Origin: an uncultured Flavobacteriaceae bacterium
Lineage (GTDB): Bacteria; Bacteroidota; Bacteroidia; Flavobacteriales; Flavobacteriaceae
Reading direction: 5' to 3'
Length of the DNA: 64,000 nt
Assembly: GCA_947493175.1 (NCBI GenBank)
Contig: CANLQD010000009.1
Coordinates: 62,001 to 126,000 of the forward strand
Shown here: one piece after another, positions 28,666 through 36,869 of the stretch
Layout: each line of letters opens with the position of its first letter
Position numbering within the stretch: position 1 is the first letter of the stretch
Notes under the pieces: model-generated
Database searches by the model: none
Told to the model about the DNA's origin: nothing
What the model saw: only the letters and a program-made list of their open reading frames with translations
Translations under genes and position numbers: made by a program

Positions 28666-29421
28666 ATGCTCAAAGTAGTAATCGTAGGTACTGGGAACGT
28701 AGCAAAACATTTGTTCGATGCTTTGAAGGCGAGCGAACAAGTTGAATCGGTACAGGTATGGGGCAGAAGTTCAAAAGCTTCTGAATACTTTGATACGGAG
28801 TCCCTTGTATTTGAACTACATCAACTACCGGAAGAACCTACTATCTATATAATAGCGGTGAGCGACGACAGTATCGTTTCCGTATCTGAAAAACTAGAAG
28901 AAAAAAGAGGTCTGGTATTACATACCTCGGGAAGTACTCCGATGTCGGTTTTGGAAAAACATCCCAATCATGGTGTGCTATACCCGCTACAGACATTTAG
29001 TAGAGATCGTTCGTTGGATTTTGCTTCGGTACCACTCTGTATCGAAGCCAATACCGATGGAAATTTAAGTACGTTACGAACCTTGGCGCGCTCCTTAGCT
29101 GAAAAGGTTTACGATATTAATTCCGAAAAACGGAAACAGGTACATCTTGCTGCCGTTTTCGCCAACAATTTCACAAATCACCTTTACCATCTTGCCCATG
29201 AACTATGCGAGGAACATCAACTACCTTTTGACATTCTTACGCCTTTGATCATCGAAACCGCAAAAAAAATAAAACACAGGTCTCCTTATGACATGCAGAC
29301 CGGACCGGCAAGAAGGGGCGATTTGAGCGTTCTGCAAAAACAACAGGGTTTTTTAAACAGCCAATACCAACGGGAAATTTACAAGTTATTAAGTGAGTCG
29401 ATCAAGAAGACCTATACCTAA
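28666..29421 (+). CDS. Rossmann-like / DUF2520 domain protein
   Basis: Protein of 251 residues starting at ATG 28666. The N-terminus is a Rossmann NAD(P)-binding motif VVIVGTGNVAKHL; the C-terminal half is the DUF2520 helical domain (AAVFANNFTNHLYHLAHELC), as in pyrroline-5-carboxylate-reductase-like proteins. The catalytic reaction of the family is not established. It heads the string DUF2520-KdsC-Maf, a gene order I recognise from Flavobacteriia. The family HTSGS motif is present (LVLHTSGSTPMSVL). Confidence 0.82.
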   Translation: MLKVVIVGTGNVAKHLFDALKASEQVESVQVWGRSSKASEYFDTESLVFELHQLPEEPTIYIIAVSDDSIVSVSEKLEEKRGLVLHTSGSTPMSVLEKHPNHGVLYPLQTFSRDRSLDFASVPLCIEANTDGNLSTLRTLARSLAEKVYDINSEKRKQVHLAAVFANNFTNHLYHLAHELCEEHQLPFDILTPLIIETAKKIKHRSPYDMQTGPARRGDLSVLQKQQGFLNSQYQREIYKLLSESIKKTYT

Positions 29422-29541
29422 TGGTCAATGGTTCGTAAAAAGTGGTATTTTCGGTGGTATTCACGAAAATTAATGAAATTTGTGTCCGATCGCCTTGGGA
29501 ATCATTACGGTTTAAATACTGAAGGAAGCGACACCCTTTAA

Positions 29542-29580
29542 TTTGAACTTTGTGTTTGACATTTGAATTTGTATTTGATA
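29542..29580. repeat. Degenerate TTTGA-type short tandem repeat
   Basis: About six imperfect 6-7 bp units of the form TTTGAAC, TTTGACA, TTTGAAT, TTTGATA directly upstream of the KdsC gene. A similar stretch lies at 53033-53069. Confidence 0.5.
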
Positions 29581-29610
29581 GCGGTAATCAGCAACTTAAA
29601 ACCTTTTTTA

Positions 29611-30138
29611 TTGGAAAAGAGCTACAAAGAATTTTTAAAAGATATTACGACATTTGTTTTTGATGTAGACGGGGTATTTACCGATGGCACCTTATTAGTG
29701 ACCACTGAGGGTGAAATGTTACGAAAAATGAGTGTCAAGGATGGCTACGCCTTAAAAACGGCCCTCGACAGAGGCTACAACGTCTGTATCATCTCTGGAG
29801 GCACCAATGAGGGTGTGCGCAATAGGTTAAAAGGTTTAGGAGTTACCGATATCTATCTCGGTGCCCATCACAAGATGATACCGCTACAGGAATACTTGGG
29901 TACTTATGAAATCGATCCAAAGGAGGTACTATACATGGGTGATGATTTGCCAGATATTCCTCCATTGAAAGCAGTAGGCCTTGCTACCTGTCCGCAAGAT
30001 GCCGTTCCGGAAGTAAAGGCCGTGTGCAGCTATATTTCGCATCGAAATGGCGGGGATGCCTGTGTTCGGGATGTTATCGAGCAAGTTTTAAAGGTACGCG
30101 GAGACTGGTATGGAAATTACGATGCCCAAAATGCCTAG
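29611..30138 (+). CDS. kdsC: 3-deoxy-D-manno-octulosonate 8-phosphate phosphatase KdsC
   Basis: Small HAD phosphatase of 175 residues. DVDGVFTDG (18-26) is motif I with nucleophile Asp18 and acid Asp20; IISGGTNEGVRNR gives motif II, Lys in HHKMIPL motif III and MGDDLPDIPPL motif IV. It removes phosphate from KDO-8-phosphate in lipopolysaccharide core synthesis. There is no ATG near the N-terminus: the best start is TTG at 29611, giving MEKSYKEFLKD, the N-terminus expected for the family. An upstream in-frame TTG at 29563 would add 16 residues encoded partly by repeat sequence. Confidence 0.88.
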   Translation: MEKSYKEFLKDITTFVFDVDGVFTDGTLLVTTEGEMLRKMSVKDGYALKTALDRGYNVCIISGGTNEGVRNRLKGLGVTDIYLGAHHKMIPLQEYLGTYEIDPKEVLYMGDDLPDIPPLKAVGLATCPQDAVPEVKAVCSYISHRNGGDACVRDVIEQVLKVRGDWYGNYDAQNA

Positions 30139-30142
30139 CGCC

Positions 30143-30730
30143 ATGTTGAAGGAAAAATTAAAGGATTTTCAAATTATACTGGCTTCGGGTTCTCCCAGAA
30201 GACAACAGTTTTTTAAGGAATTGGGAATCGATTTTGAGATTCGGCTCCGACCTATAGAAGAAGTATATCCCTTAGCCTTAAAAGCAAGTGAGATTTCGGA
30301 TTACTTGGCCGAACTAAAATCTGTCGCTTTTGATGGGACACTCTTAGAAAATGAAATTTTGATTACCTCCGATACCGTTGTCTGGCATAATGGCGTTTCC
30401 TTGGCGAAGGCGTCCAGTCGTGATGAAGCCTTTCAAATGCTTCAAAGACTGTCCGGGGATTGGCACGAAGTGATTACTTCGGTCTGTTTTACTACTTCCA
30501 AATCCAAAAAAACGGTTCACCATTGTACCAAGGTAAAGTTCAAAGATCTTTCTACGGCAGAAATCGATTATTACATCGATCACTATAAACCGTACGACAA
30601 AGCAGGAGCTTATGGTATACAGGAATGGCTAGGACATATTGCCATTGAGGAAATTAAAGGTTCGTACACCAACGTTATGGGACTTCCCACCCATCTATTA
30701 TACAAAACGTTAAGTGACATGGCAAACTGA
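30143..30730 (+). CDS. maf: Maf family nucleoside triphosphate pyrophosphatase
   Basis: Maf/Ham1-like protein of 195 residues if started at ATG 30143, four bases after the KdsC stop; ATGs at 30122 and 30110 overlap KdsC and are also possible. The signature IILASGSPRRQQFF is near the N-terminus, and SDTVVW, KASSRDEAFQML, and YKPYDKAGAYGIQEW follow in the family order. Maf proteins hydrolyse dTTP, UTP or modified nucleotides and were first noted for septum effects. Part of the DUF2520-KdsC-Maf operon. Confidence 0.88.
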   Translation: MLKEKLKDFQIILASGSPRRQQFFKELGIDFEIRLRPIEEVYPLALKASEISDYLAELKSVAFDGTLLENEILITSDTVVWHNGVSLAKASSRDEAFQMLQRLSGDWHEVITSVCFTTSKSKKTVHHCTKVKFKDLSTAEIDYYIDHYKPYDKAGAYGIQEWLGHIAIEEIKGSYTNVMGLPTHLLYKTLSDMAN

Positions 30731-30741
30731 AGCTTTTTCGA

Positions 30742-30749
30742 TAAATTTG
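30742..30749 (+). promoter_or_regulatory. Possible Bacteroidota -7 element before the lipoprotein gene
   Basis: TAAATTTG matches TAnnTTTG and lies 17 bases before the ATG of the unknown lipoprotein gene. No clear -33 TTG partner is seen. Confidence 0.35.
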
Positions 30750-30766
30750 GTAAAAACTCGATTCCC

Positions 30767-31723
30767 ATGAAGACTTATTTTAGGTTTGAGGCCCTTGCCT
30801 GCTGTTTGGTATTAATCGCTTCCCAATTTACGGCATGCTCAGAGAAAAAAAAGGACAACGCCAACGAGGTTGCGATGGTCACCGATAAAACCAATGCTAT
30901 CGCAGTGCCCTCCAAAAGAGCAGTCTCGGAAGATTTTAAAAAGTATTGGTACGCGGGAGAGGCCGAAATCACCTCCTACCGACTACAACAGGCCCGTTAT
31001 GGAGAAATGCGCGAAGGCACCGCGGCCCTTATTTTTGTTACCGAACCCTTTGTAGCCTATAAACAGGTAAAAGCGGATCAAAGCAATGCTACCAACATAC
31101 CTGTTTTGAAACTGAACAGTACCAAAAATTATCTGACGGGAATCTACCCCTATTCCATTATGAGTAGCAGTTTTTACCCTGTACATGATAATAGTCATGC
31201 CCTTAAAGTATCGTTCTCTTCTCAAGAGTGGTGTGGCCAGGTTTATGCCCAATTGAACAACCGGGAACAGTTCGAGGTGCTATCGCATAGTTATTTCGAA
31301 AGTGAAGGGGATCAAGACTTGGAACTCGGAAAGACCTTTCTTGAAAATGAACTATGGAACAAAATACGGATCGCACCCGAAACCCTCCCCACAGGAAGTT
31401 TAGAAGTAATTCCATCTTTCGAGTATATAAGGCTGTCCCACAAAGAATTTAAAGGCTATACCGCAAGTGCTAGTTTAATCGAAGAAAATGGGGAAACGAC
31501 CTATGAAATAAACTATCCGGAACTGAAAAGAAGTCTAAAAATCAATTTTACGACTAGCTTTCCCCATACTATTGAAAGCTGGTCAGAATCTTTTACCAGC
31601 GGTTATGGCGCCAATGCCAAAACACTTACCTCCACGGGCACCAAGATAAATCGTATTAAAAGTCCTTACTGGCAAAAAAACAGCAACCGATTTTTACCGT
31701 TGCGCGATACTTTAGGATTGTAA
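30767..31723 (+). CDS. Unknown exported lipoprotein next to Maf
   Basis: Protein of 318 residues with a lipoprotein signal (ASQFTAC, Cys24). The mature part begins with low-complexity polar sequence, then KYWYAGEAEITSYRLQQARYGE opens a beta-rich body with no catalytic motif that I can name. It follows Maf by 36 bp and precedes the MscS gene by 4 bp. Similar lipoproteins in Flavobacteriia are sometimes labelled as Maf, which I believe is a neighbour-derived misnomer since no Maf signature is present. Function unknown; position suggests an envelope role. Confidence 0.8.
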   Translation: MKTYFRFEALACCLVLIASQFTACSEKKKDNANEVAMVTDKTNAIAVPSKRAVSEDFKKYWYAGEAEITSYRLQQARYGEMREGTAALIFVTEPFVAYKQVKADQSNATNIPVLKLNSTKNYLTGIYPYSIMSSSFYPVHDNSHALKVSFSSQEWCGQVYAQLNNREQFEVLSHSYFESEGDQDLELGKTFLENELWNKIRIAPETLPTGSLEVIPSFEYIRLSHKEFKGYTASASLIEENGETTYEINYPELKRSLKINFTTSFPHTIESWSESFTSGYGANAKTLTSTGTKINRIKSPYWQKNSNRFLPLRDTLGL

Positions 31724-31727
31724 GTGT

Positions 31728-32285
31728 ATGGAAGATTTTCTAATTGGGCACCAATCAGAGTTCCTTTGGTCGCTTATAACATTGGTTGCGCTAGTGATAC
31801 TACGGTTTTTAGCGGCCAAAATGGTACGTAGAATCGGTAAAATCAGTGATTTCGTCGTAGCTAGAACTGCGCTGATTTTAAAGTATGTATCCGTTCTTAC
31901 TACCTTTTTGGGAATTGGGATATTCACTTTTATTTGGGGGGTGAATTTTCAAGAATTAGGACTGCTGTTTTCCTCGATTTTTGCGGTCATTGGGGTAGCA
32001 CTTTTTGCGCAATGGTCTATTCTTAGCAATGTCACTTCCGGAGTTATTTTGTTTTTTTCATTTCCATTTAAAATTGGGGACCGTATCCGAATTATGGACA
32101 AGGAACTCATCGCAGATGAGGAAGGACCGGATGTTTTCGTGATTGAAGATATTAAATCATATCATGTACATCTGAGGAACCATCGTGGTGAACTGATTAC
32201 CTATCCGAATAATATGATGTTACAAAAGGCTATTGTACTTGTGAACAAGGCAGAAACCAAGAACGGGGGAATTGAAGGCCAATAA
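31728..32285 (+). CDS. Minimal MscS-like mechanosensitive channel
   Basis: Membrane protein of 185 residues, short for the family (E. coli MscS has 286). Two or three hydrophobic segments come first (about 10-30, 48-68, 73-95), then the pore-like helix and beta domain: AQWSILSNVTSGVILFFSFPFKIGDRIRI and ITYPNNMMLQKAIV. The C-terminal alpha/beta domain of longer MscS proteins is largely missing. Expected to open under membrane tension and release solutes. It starts 4 bp after the lipoprotein gene and ends shortly before the PIG-L gene's own promoter. Confidence 0.85.
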   Translation: MEDFLIGHQSEFLWSLITLVALVILRFLAAKMVRRIGKISDFVVARTALILKYVSVLTTFLGIGIFTFIWGVNFQELGLLFSSIFAVIGVALFAQWSILSNVTSGVILFFSFPFKIGDRIRIMDKELIADEEGPDVFVIEDIKSYHVHLRNHRGELITYPNNMMLQKAIVLVNKAETKNGGIEGQ

Positions 32286-32329
32286 TGTTAAAGAAAATTT
32301 AAAACAAGACCCGCCCCTTTTTATCTTTC

Positions 32330-32337
32330 TATCTTTG
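32330..32337 (+). promoter_or_regulatory. Probable -7 promoter element for the PIG-L deacetylase gene
   Basis: TATCTTTG is a perfect TAnnTTTG match located 22 bases before the chosen ATG at 32359, which supports that start over an in-frame start at 32272. Confidence 0.5.
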
Positions 32338-32358
32338 AAAGCCAACGAAATACAAGAT

Positions 32359-34890
32359 ATGCGCCTTATTATCTTTATCCTCCTTAGTGCTTTTTTAAGT
32401 ACTACGAACGTACTTGCTCAAAATCCGACGAAAGTTAGTTCATCCGATATCTACCATTCAGTACAAAAACTTAATTTTTTGGGATCAGCGCTCTATGTGG
32501 CCGCACATCCTGATGATGAGAATACGAGGCTCATTTCCTATCTATCAAACCACGTAAAGGCCAGAACCGCCTACCTGTCGATGACCAGGGGCGATGGCGG
32601 TCAAAATCTCATTGGCCCGGAACTCCGGGAACTGCTAGGGGTTTTAAGGACACAAGAGCTATTAGCCGCCAGAAGGGTCGACGGGGGACAGCAGTTTTTT
32701 ACGCGTGCCAACGATTTTGGATACTCCAAACATCCCGACGAAACCCACAAGATTTGGAATAAGGAAGAGGTATTACGGGATGTTGTCCAGATTATTAGAC
32801 AATTCAAACCCGATGTGATCATCAACCGTTTCGACCATCGCTCACCCGGAAGTACGCATGGGCACCATACTTCTTCGGCCATGCTGAGCATGGAAGCGTT
32901 TGATTTGGTGAACGACCCTAAGGTATATCCAGAACAGTTGGCTTCTACGGAAACTTGGCAACCTAAAAGACTATTTTTCAATACCTCTTGGTGGTTTTAT
33001 GGAAGCCAGGAGAAGTTTGAAGCGGCAGATAAAAGCAACATGCTGAATTTCGATGTAGGCACCTATTATCCTATTTTAGGAATGTCGAACAACGAAATAG
33101 CCTCTCTTGCAAGCAGCCAACATTTATGCCAAGGGTTTGGGCGCTTGCTATCCCGCGGCACGCAGAACGAATACGTTGAACTGTTAAGAGGCGACCTGCC
33201 CCAAAACAAAGCAGACCTCTTTGATGGCATCGACACCTCGTGGTCACGTATCGAAGGGGGCGAAGCTATCGGCGCGCTCCTCAACCCAATTGAGCAGAAT
33301 TTCAACTTTCAGCAGCCCAGCGCTCACTTAACACCATTGCTACAAGCCCACCAATTGTTAAGCGATTTCCCCGATGGGCACTGGAAAACGGTAAAGCTGA
33401 CTGAGTTGGAAGACATCATAATTGCCGTAACCGGTCTTTATCTAGAGGCCTCTGCCGATGCTTCCTACAGTTATCCCGGTGGGGCAGTAAAAGTAGCGAT
33501 AGAGGCTATTAACCGAAGTAATGCGCAGGTAAAATTGAAATCGGTACAAATCAATTCGCAAACGGCTATCTCGGAACCCTATGACTTGGCCTTCAACAAA
33601 AAAGTAACGCTAGAGATTCCTTTAGAGATTCCATCAAATACTGGGTACACAAGTCCCTATTGGTTAGGCAATAAAGGAACTTTAGGCATGTACCATGTAG
33701 ATGATAGAAGCCTTATTGGCAACCCTGAGACCCCAAGAGCCTTTCATGCCGTTTTTGATTTGGAGGTCAATGGTTATGCCTTACATCTAAGCAAAGCTGT
33801 CGTGCGGCGTTTTGCGAGGCCCGACAAAGGGGAGTTGCTACAACCTTTTGAAATTTTACCGGAGGCCACGGCCAGTTTTGCCGATAAGGTCTTAATTTTT
33901 GCAGATGGAAGACCAAAGAAGATTCCCGTTACCATCAAAGCCCATAAGGATGATGCAAAGGGAACTATTGCGCTAAGTTTCCCAACGGGATGGCTGATCG
34001 ATACGCCGTCGAGGCCCTTCAACATTTCCAAAAAGGGCGACCAGCAAACTGTATTTTTTACACTGACACCTCCTTCACAGGAAAATGAAGGGTATATACG
34101 ACCAATTGTCCAAATCGACGGAAAGGAAATTTCAAAAGAATTGGTAGAGATTACCTATGATCATGTGCCCAAGCAATCAATTTTACTGCCGTCGGAAGCC
34201 AAGGTGGTTCGTTTGGATATTCAGAAAATAGGAAAGGATATTGGTTATATCGTGGGTGCCGGGGACGATGTTCCGACCAGTTTGGAACAAATAGGATACA
34301 ATGTGCACATCATAGACCCACAAAGCATTGGAGAAGGTACATTGGATAAATACGATGCCATAGTCACGGGCATACGGGCTTATAATGTAGTGCCTGAATT
34401 AAAGTTTAAGCAGCGCTATTTACTAGACTATGTAAAAAATGGCGGTAATCTCATAGTACAGTACAATACGGCAGGAAGGTGGAACAAGCAATTCGAAAAT
34501 ATTGCCCCCTACCCTATAAAATTATCCCGTGATAGGGTCACTGATGAAAATTCGGAAGTAAACATATTGGCCAAAAAGCATCCATTGACCAGTTTTCCCA
34601 ATGTAATCGATGAAACCGATTTTGATGGATGGGTACAAGAGCGCGGACTTTATTTTCCTAATGAGTGGGATGGCTCGTTTACCCCTATCCTTTCGATGAA
34701 AGATAGTGGAGAATCTTCAAAAAAAGGAAGTTTATTGGTAGCCCCTTATGGCGATGGCAACTATATTTATACTGGGTTGAGCTTTTTTAGAGAGCTGCCC
34801 GCTGGTGTTCCCGGGGCTTATAAATTGTTCGCTAATATGCTCTCTATCGGAAAAAATAATGTCAAGAACACCTCGAACGTAAAAGGTTAG
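32359..34890 (+). CDS. Large exported PIG-L family deacetylase
   Basis: Protein of 843 residues from ATG 32359, with a signal peptide ending NVLAQ (about residue 21). The PIG-L domain comes first, with AHPDDE at 49-54 and the His-rich HRSPGSTHGHH as the second zinc-ligand region, so an N-acetyl-sugar deacetylase activity is expected. The middle is beta-rich. The last about 200 residues resemble a glutamine-amidotransferase-like / ThuA-type fold (VGAGDDVPTSLEQIGYNV, YDAIVTGIRAYN, GGNLIVQYN). It precedes the 33-residue microprotein and symporter genes by a single base, so a shared transcript is likely. Substrate unknown. Confidence 0.85.
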   Translation: MRLIIFILLSAFLSTTNVLAQNPTKVSSSDIYHSVQKLNFLGSALYVAAHPDDENTRLISYLSNHVKARTAYLSMTRGDGGQNLIGPELRELLGVLRTQELLAARRVDGGQQFFTRANDFGYSKHPDETHKIWNKEEVLRDVVQIIRQFKPDVIINRFDHRSPGSTHGHHTSSAMLSMEAFDLVNDPKVYPEQLASTETWQPKRLFFNTSWWFYGSQEKFEAADKSNMLNFDVGTYYPILGMSNNEIASLASSQHLCQGFGRLLSRGTQNEYVELLRGDLPQNKADLFDGIDTSWSRIEGGEAIGALLNPIEQNFNFQQPSAHLTPLLQAHQLLSDFPDGHWKTVKLTELEDIIIAVTGLYLEASADASYSYPGGAVKVAIEAINRSNAQVKLKSVQINSQTAISEPYDLAFNKKVTLEIPLEIPSNTGYTSPYWLGNKGTLGMYHVDDRSLIGNPETPRAFHAVFDLEVNGYALHLSKAVVRRFARPDKGELLQPFEILPEATASFADKVLIFADGRPKKIPVTIKAHKDDAKGTIALSFPTGWLIDTPSRPFNISKKGDQQTVFFTLTPPSQENEGYIRPIVQIDGKEISKELVEITYDHVPKQSILLPSEAKVVRLDIQKIGKDIGYIVGAGDDVPTSLEQIGYNVHIIDPQSIGEGTLDKYDAIVTGIRAYNVVPELKFKQRYLLDYVKNGGNLIVQYNTAGRWNKQFENIAPYPIKLSRDRVTDENSEVNILAKKHPLTSFPNVIDETDFDGWVQERGLYFPNEWDGSFTPILSMKDSGESSKKGSLLVAPYGDGNYIYTGLSFFRELPAGVPGAYKLFANMLSIGKNNVKNTSNVKG

Positions 34891-34891
34891 T

Positions 34892-34993
34892 ATGCACGAA
34901 AAATTTGTCTGGAAGAAAGAATATACACTGGTTATTGTTCTGAATGTGTTGTACTTGCTTATCTTCAGTTATCTAATGACAGCCTTTACCTAG
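34892..34993 (+). CDS. 33-residue single-helix membrane microprotein
   Basis: Short ORF: ATG at 34892, TAG at 34991-34993. It starts one base after the PIG-L stop, and its stop directly abuts the ATG of the symporter gene. A charged N-terminus (MHEKFVWKKEY) is followed by one hydrophobic helix (TLVIVLNVLYLLIFSYLMTA) and three end residues. The tight fit between two genes on the same strand, the positive-inside N-terminus and the single helix argue for a real gene. By position it could be a small accessory subunit of the sodium:solute symporter, as DUF485/YhdT-type partners are for others. No family recognised. Confidence 0.7.
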   Translation: MHEKFVWKKEYTLVIVLNVLYLLIFSYLMTAFT

Positions 34994-36727
34994 ATGGAAG
35001 CACTCGATTGGATCGTACTTTCAGGAACACTCCTGTTTATAGTAGCCTACGGTGTTTGGAAAACCAGGGGTACCCAAAGTGTCGAAGAATATGTAGGAGG
35101 TGGCAAGGATGCCAAATGGTGGACAATCGGTCTTTCCGTTATGGCCACACAGGCAAGTGCCATTACTTTTTTATCGACTCCCGGTCAGGCCTTCCATGAC
35201 GGTATGGGGTTTGTGCAGTTCTATTTTGGCCTACCCTTGGCCATGATTATTATCTGTATCGTATTCATTCCGATCTATCACAAATTAAAGGTATACACGG
35301 CTTATGAGTTCTTGGAAAATCGTTTTGATCTAAAAACCAGGTCCTTGGCCGCCGTTCTGTTTTTGATCCAACGTGGATTGGGAGCTGGTATCACGATTTT
35401 TGCACCATCGATCATTCTTTCTGCCATTCTCGGCTGGGACCTTCGCACTTTGAACATTATTATCGGCATTTTAGTAATCGTGTATACCGTTTCTGGCGGT
35501 ACAAAAGCGGTTAGTGTTACCCAAAAGCAGCAGATGTTCGTAATAATGTTCGGCATGTTCGTAACCTTCTTCTTTATCTTGGGATACCTGCCAAACGATA
35601 TCACCTTTGGAAAAGCCCTAAAAATAGCAGGTGCAAGCGATAAACTCACCATTCTTGATTTTGATTTCGATTTTAAGAACCGTTATAATTTTTGGAATGG
35701 CATTACGGGCGGACTCTTTCTCATGTTGGCCTACTTCGGAACAGATCAAAGCCAGGTACAACGCTATTTATCCGGGAAATCGATACGGGAAAGTCAACTC
35801 GGGCTCGTCTTTAACGGAATCTTAAAAATACCCATGCAATTTTTTATTCTATTGGTGGGTGTTATGGTGTTCGTCTTCTACCAATACAATCCGTCGCCTT
35901 TAAATTTCAACCCCTCTGCCACAAAGGCTGTGATGGAATCTTCCTATGCCGAGGATTATAAAATGCTGGAAGAGGGCCACCGAGAATTGGAAGTACAGAA
36001 AAAAATCGCCCAGAATAAGTTCTCAATGGCGTTGGAATTGAAAGAGTATACGGCCGTAGAGGAAGCGAAATTGCATATCATTGATATCAATAAAAAGGAT
36101 CAGGCGAACAGGGCGGCTGCAAAGGCAATAATCGAACAAGCGGATAATGCGGCTGAAACAAATGACAAGGATTATGTGTTTATTCATTTTATTCTGACCA
36201 ATTTACCCCGCGGACTGATCGGTCTGCTCTTGGCCGTCATATTATCGGCCGCTATGTCTTCCACAGCTTCCGAACTGAATGCTTTGGGCACCATAACGGC
36301 ACTAGATCTCTACCAGCGCAATAAGAAAGGAAATTTAGGCGAAAAACACTATGTAAGTGCCTCCAAGGCGTTCACCTTGCTATGGGGAATTATTGCCATC
36401 CTAGTTGCCTGTGTGGCTAATTTGTTCGACAACCTTATTCAATTGGTGAACATTATTGGCTCTATATTTTACGGTAATGTGCTAGGCATCTTTCTACTAG
36501 CCTTTTTCGTGAAGTTCGTTAAGGGCAACGCCGTATTCTTCGCTGCCCTTTTGACACAGGTTATTGTAATTATCACCTATTACTATCTAATCCATATTTA
36601 TCCTCCTGGTCAGGAAAAATTGAGTTATTTACTACTAAACTTTATTGGTGCAGGTTTGGTAATACTACTAGCCCTTATTTTTGAGGGCTTTGAGCGGTTG
36701 CTGGGAAACCAAGCTTTGAATGAATGA
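34994..36727 (+). CDS. Sodium:solute symporter (SSS family)
   Basis: Transporter of 577 residues with about 13 helices. SSS features: SVMATQASAITFLSTPGQAF (sodium-site region of helix 1), GGLFLMLAYFGTDQSQVQRYLSGKSIRES (the classical SSS motif), and LLAVILSAAMSSTASELNALGTITALDLYQ. An insertion of about 85 charged, helical residues (about 309-395, rich in Glu, Lys and Ala) sits between two helices and may project from the membrane. Sodium-coupled uptake of a sugar, sialic acid or similar solute is expected. It abuts the microprotein stop and follows the PIG-L deacetylase, suggesting uptake of a deacetylated product. Confidence 0.9.
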   Translation: MEALDWIVLSGTLLFIVAYGVWKTRGTQSVEEYVGGGKDAKWWTIGLSVMATQASAITFLSTPGQAFHDGMGFVQFYFGLPLAMIIICIVFIPIYHKLKVYTAYEFLENRFDLKTRSLAAVLFLIQRGLGAGITIFAPSIILSAILGWDLRTLNIIIGILVIVYTVSGGTKAVSVTQKQQMFVIMFGMFVTFFFILGYLPNDITFGKALKIAGASDKLTILDFDFDFKNRYNFWNGITGGLFLMLAYFGTDQSQVQRYLSGKSIRESQLGLVFNGILKIPMQFFILLVGVMVFVFYQYNPSPLNFNPSATKAVMESSYAEDYKMLEEGHRELEVQKKIAQNKFSMALELKEYTAVEEAKLHIIDINKKDQANRAAAKAIIEQADNAAETNDKDYVFIHFILTNLPRGLIGLLLAVILSAAMSSTASELNALGTITALDLYQRNKKGNLGEKHYVSASKAFTLLWGIIAILVACVANLFDNLIQLVNIIGSIFYGNVLGIFLLAFFVKFVKGNAVFFAALLTQVIVIITYYYLIHIYPPGQEKLSYLLLNFIGAGLVILLALIFEGFERLLGNQALNE

Positions 36728-36761
36728 TCGAAACCGTGGCATCCCACTTCGCTCTTCATCG

Positions 36762-36777
36762 AATTGAAAGTTCAATT
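36762..36777. promoter_or_regulatory. Short inverted repeat upstream of the LacI gene
   Basis: AATTGAA (36762-36768) and TTCAATT (36771-36777) form 7-bp arms around AG. A -7-like TATCTTTA lies downstream at 36813-36820, so this may be part of the LacI gene's promoter region. Confidence 0.35.
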
Positions 36778-36869
36778 TACCCCTAAAATTTAACAACTCT
36801 TTAAGAAAATTCTATCTTTACAACCGTCAGGGTCTTTCGGTGTACCCAAAAGTGTAAAAGTTATTCCTC

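Noticed and set aside
30767..31723. Labelling the lipoprotein as a second Maf protein.
   Set aside because: It lacks the ASGSPRR and SDT motifs and has a lipobox; it is a different protein next to Maf.
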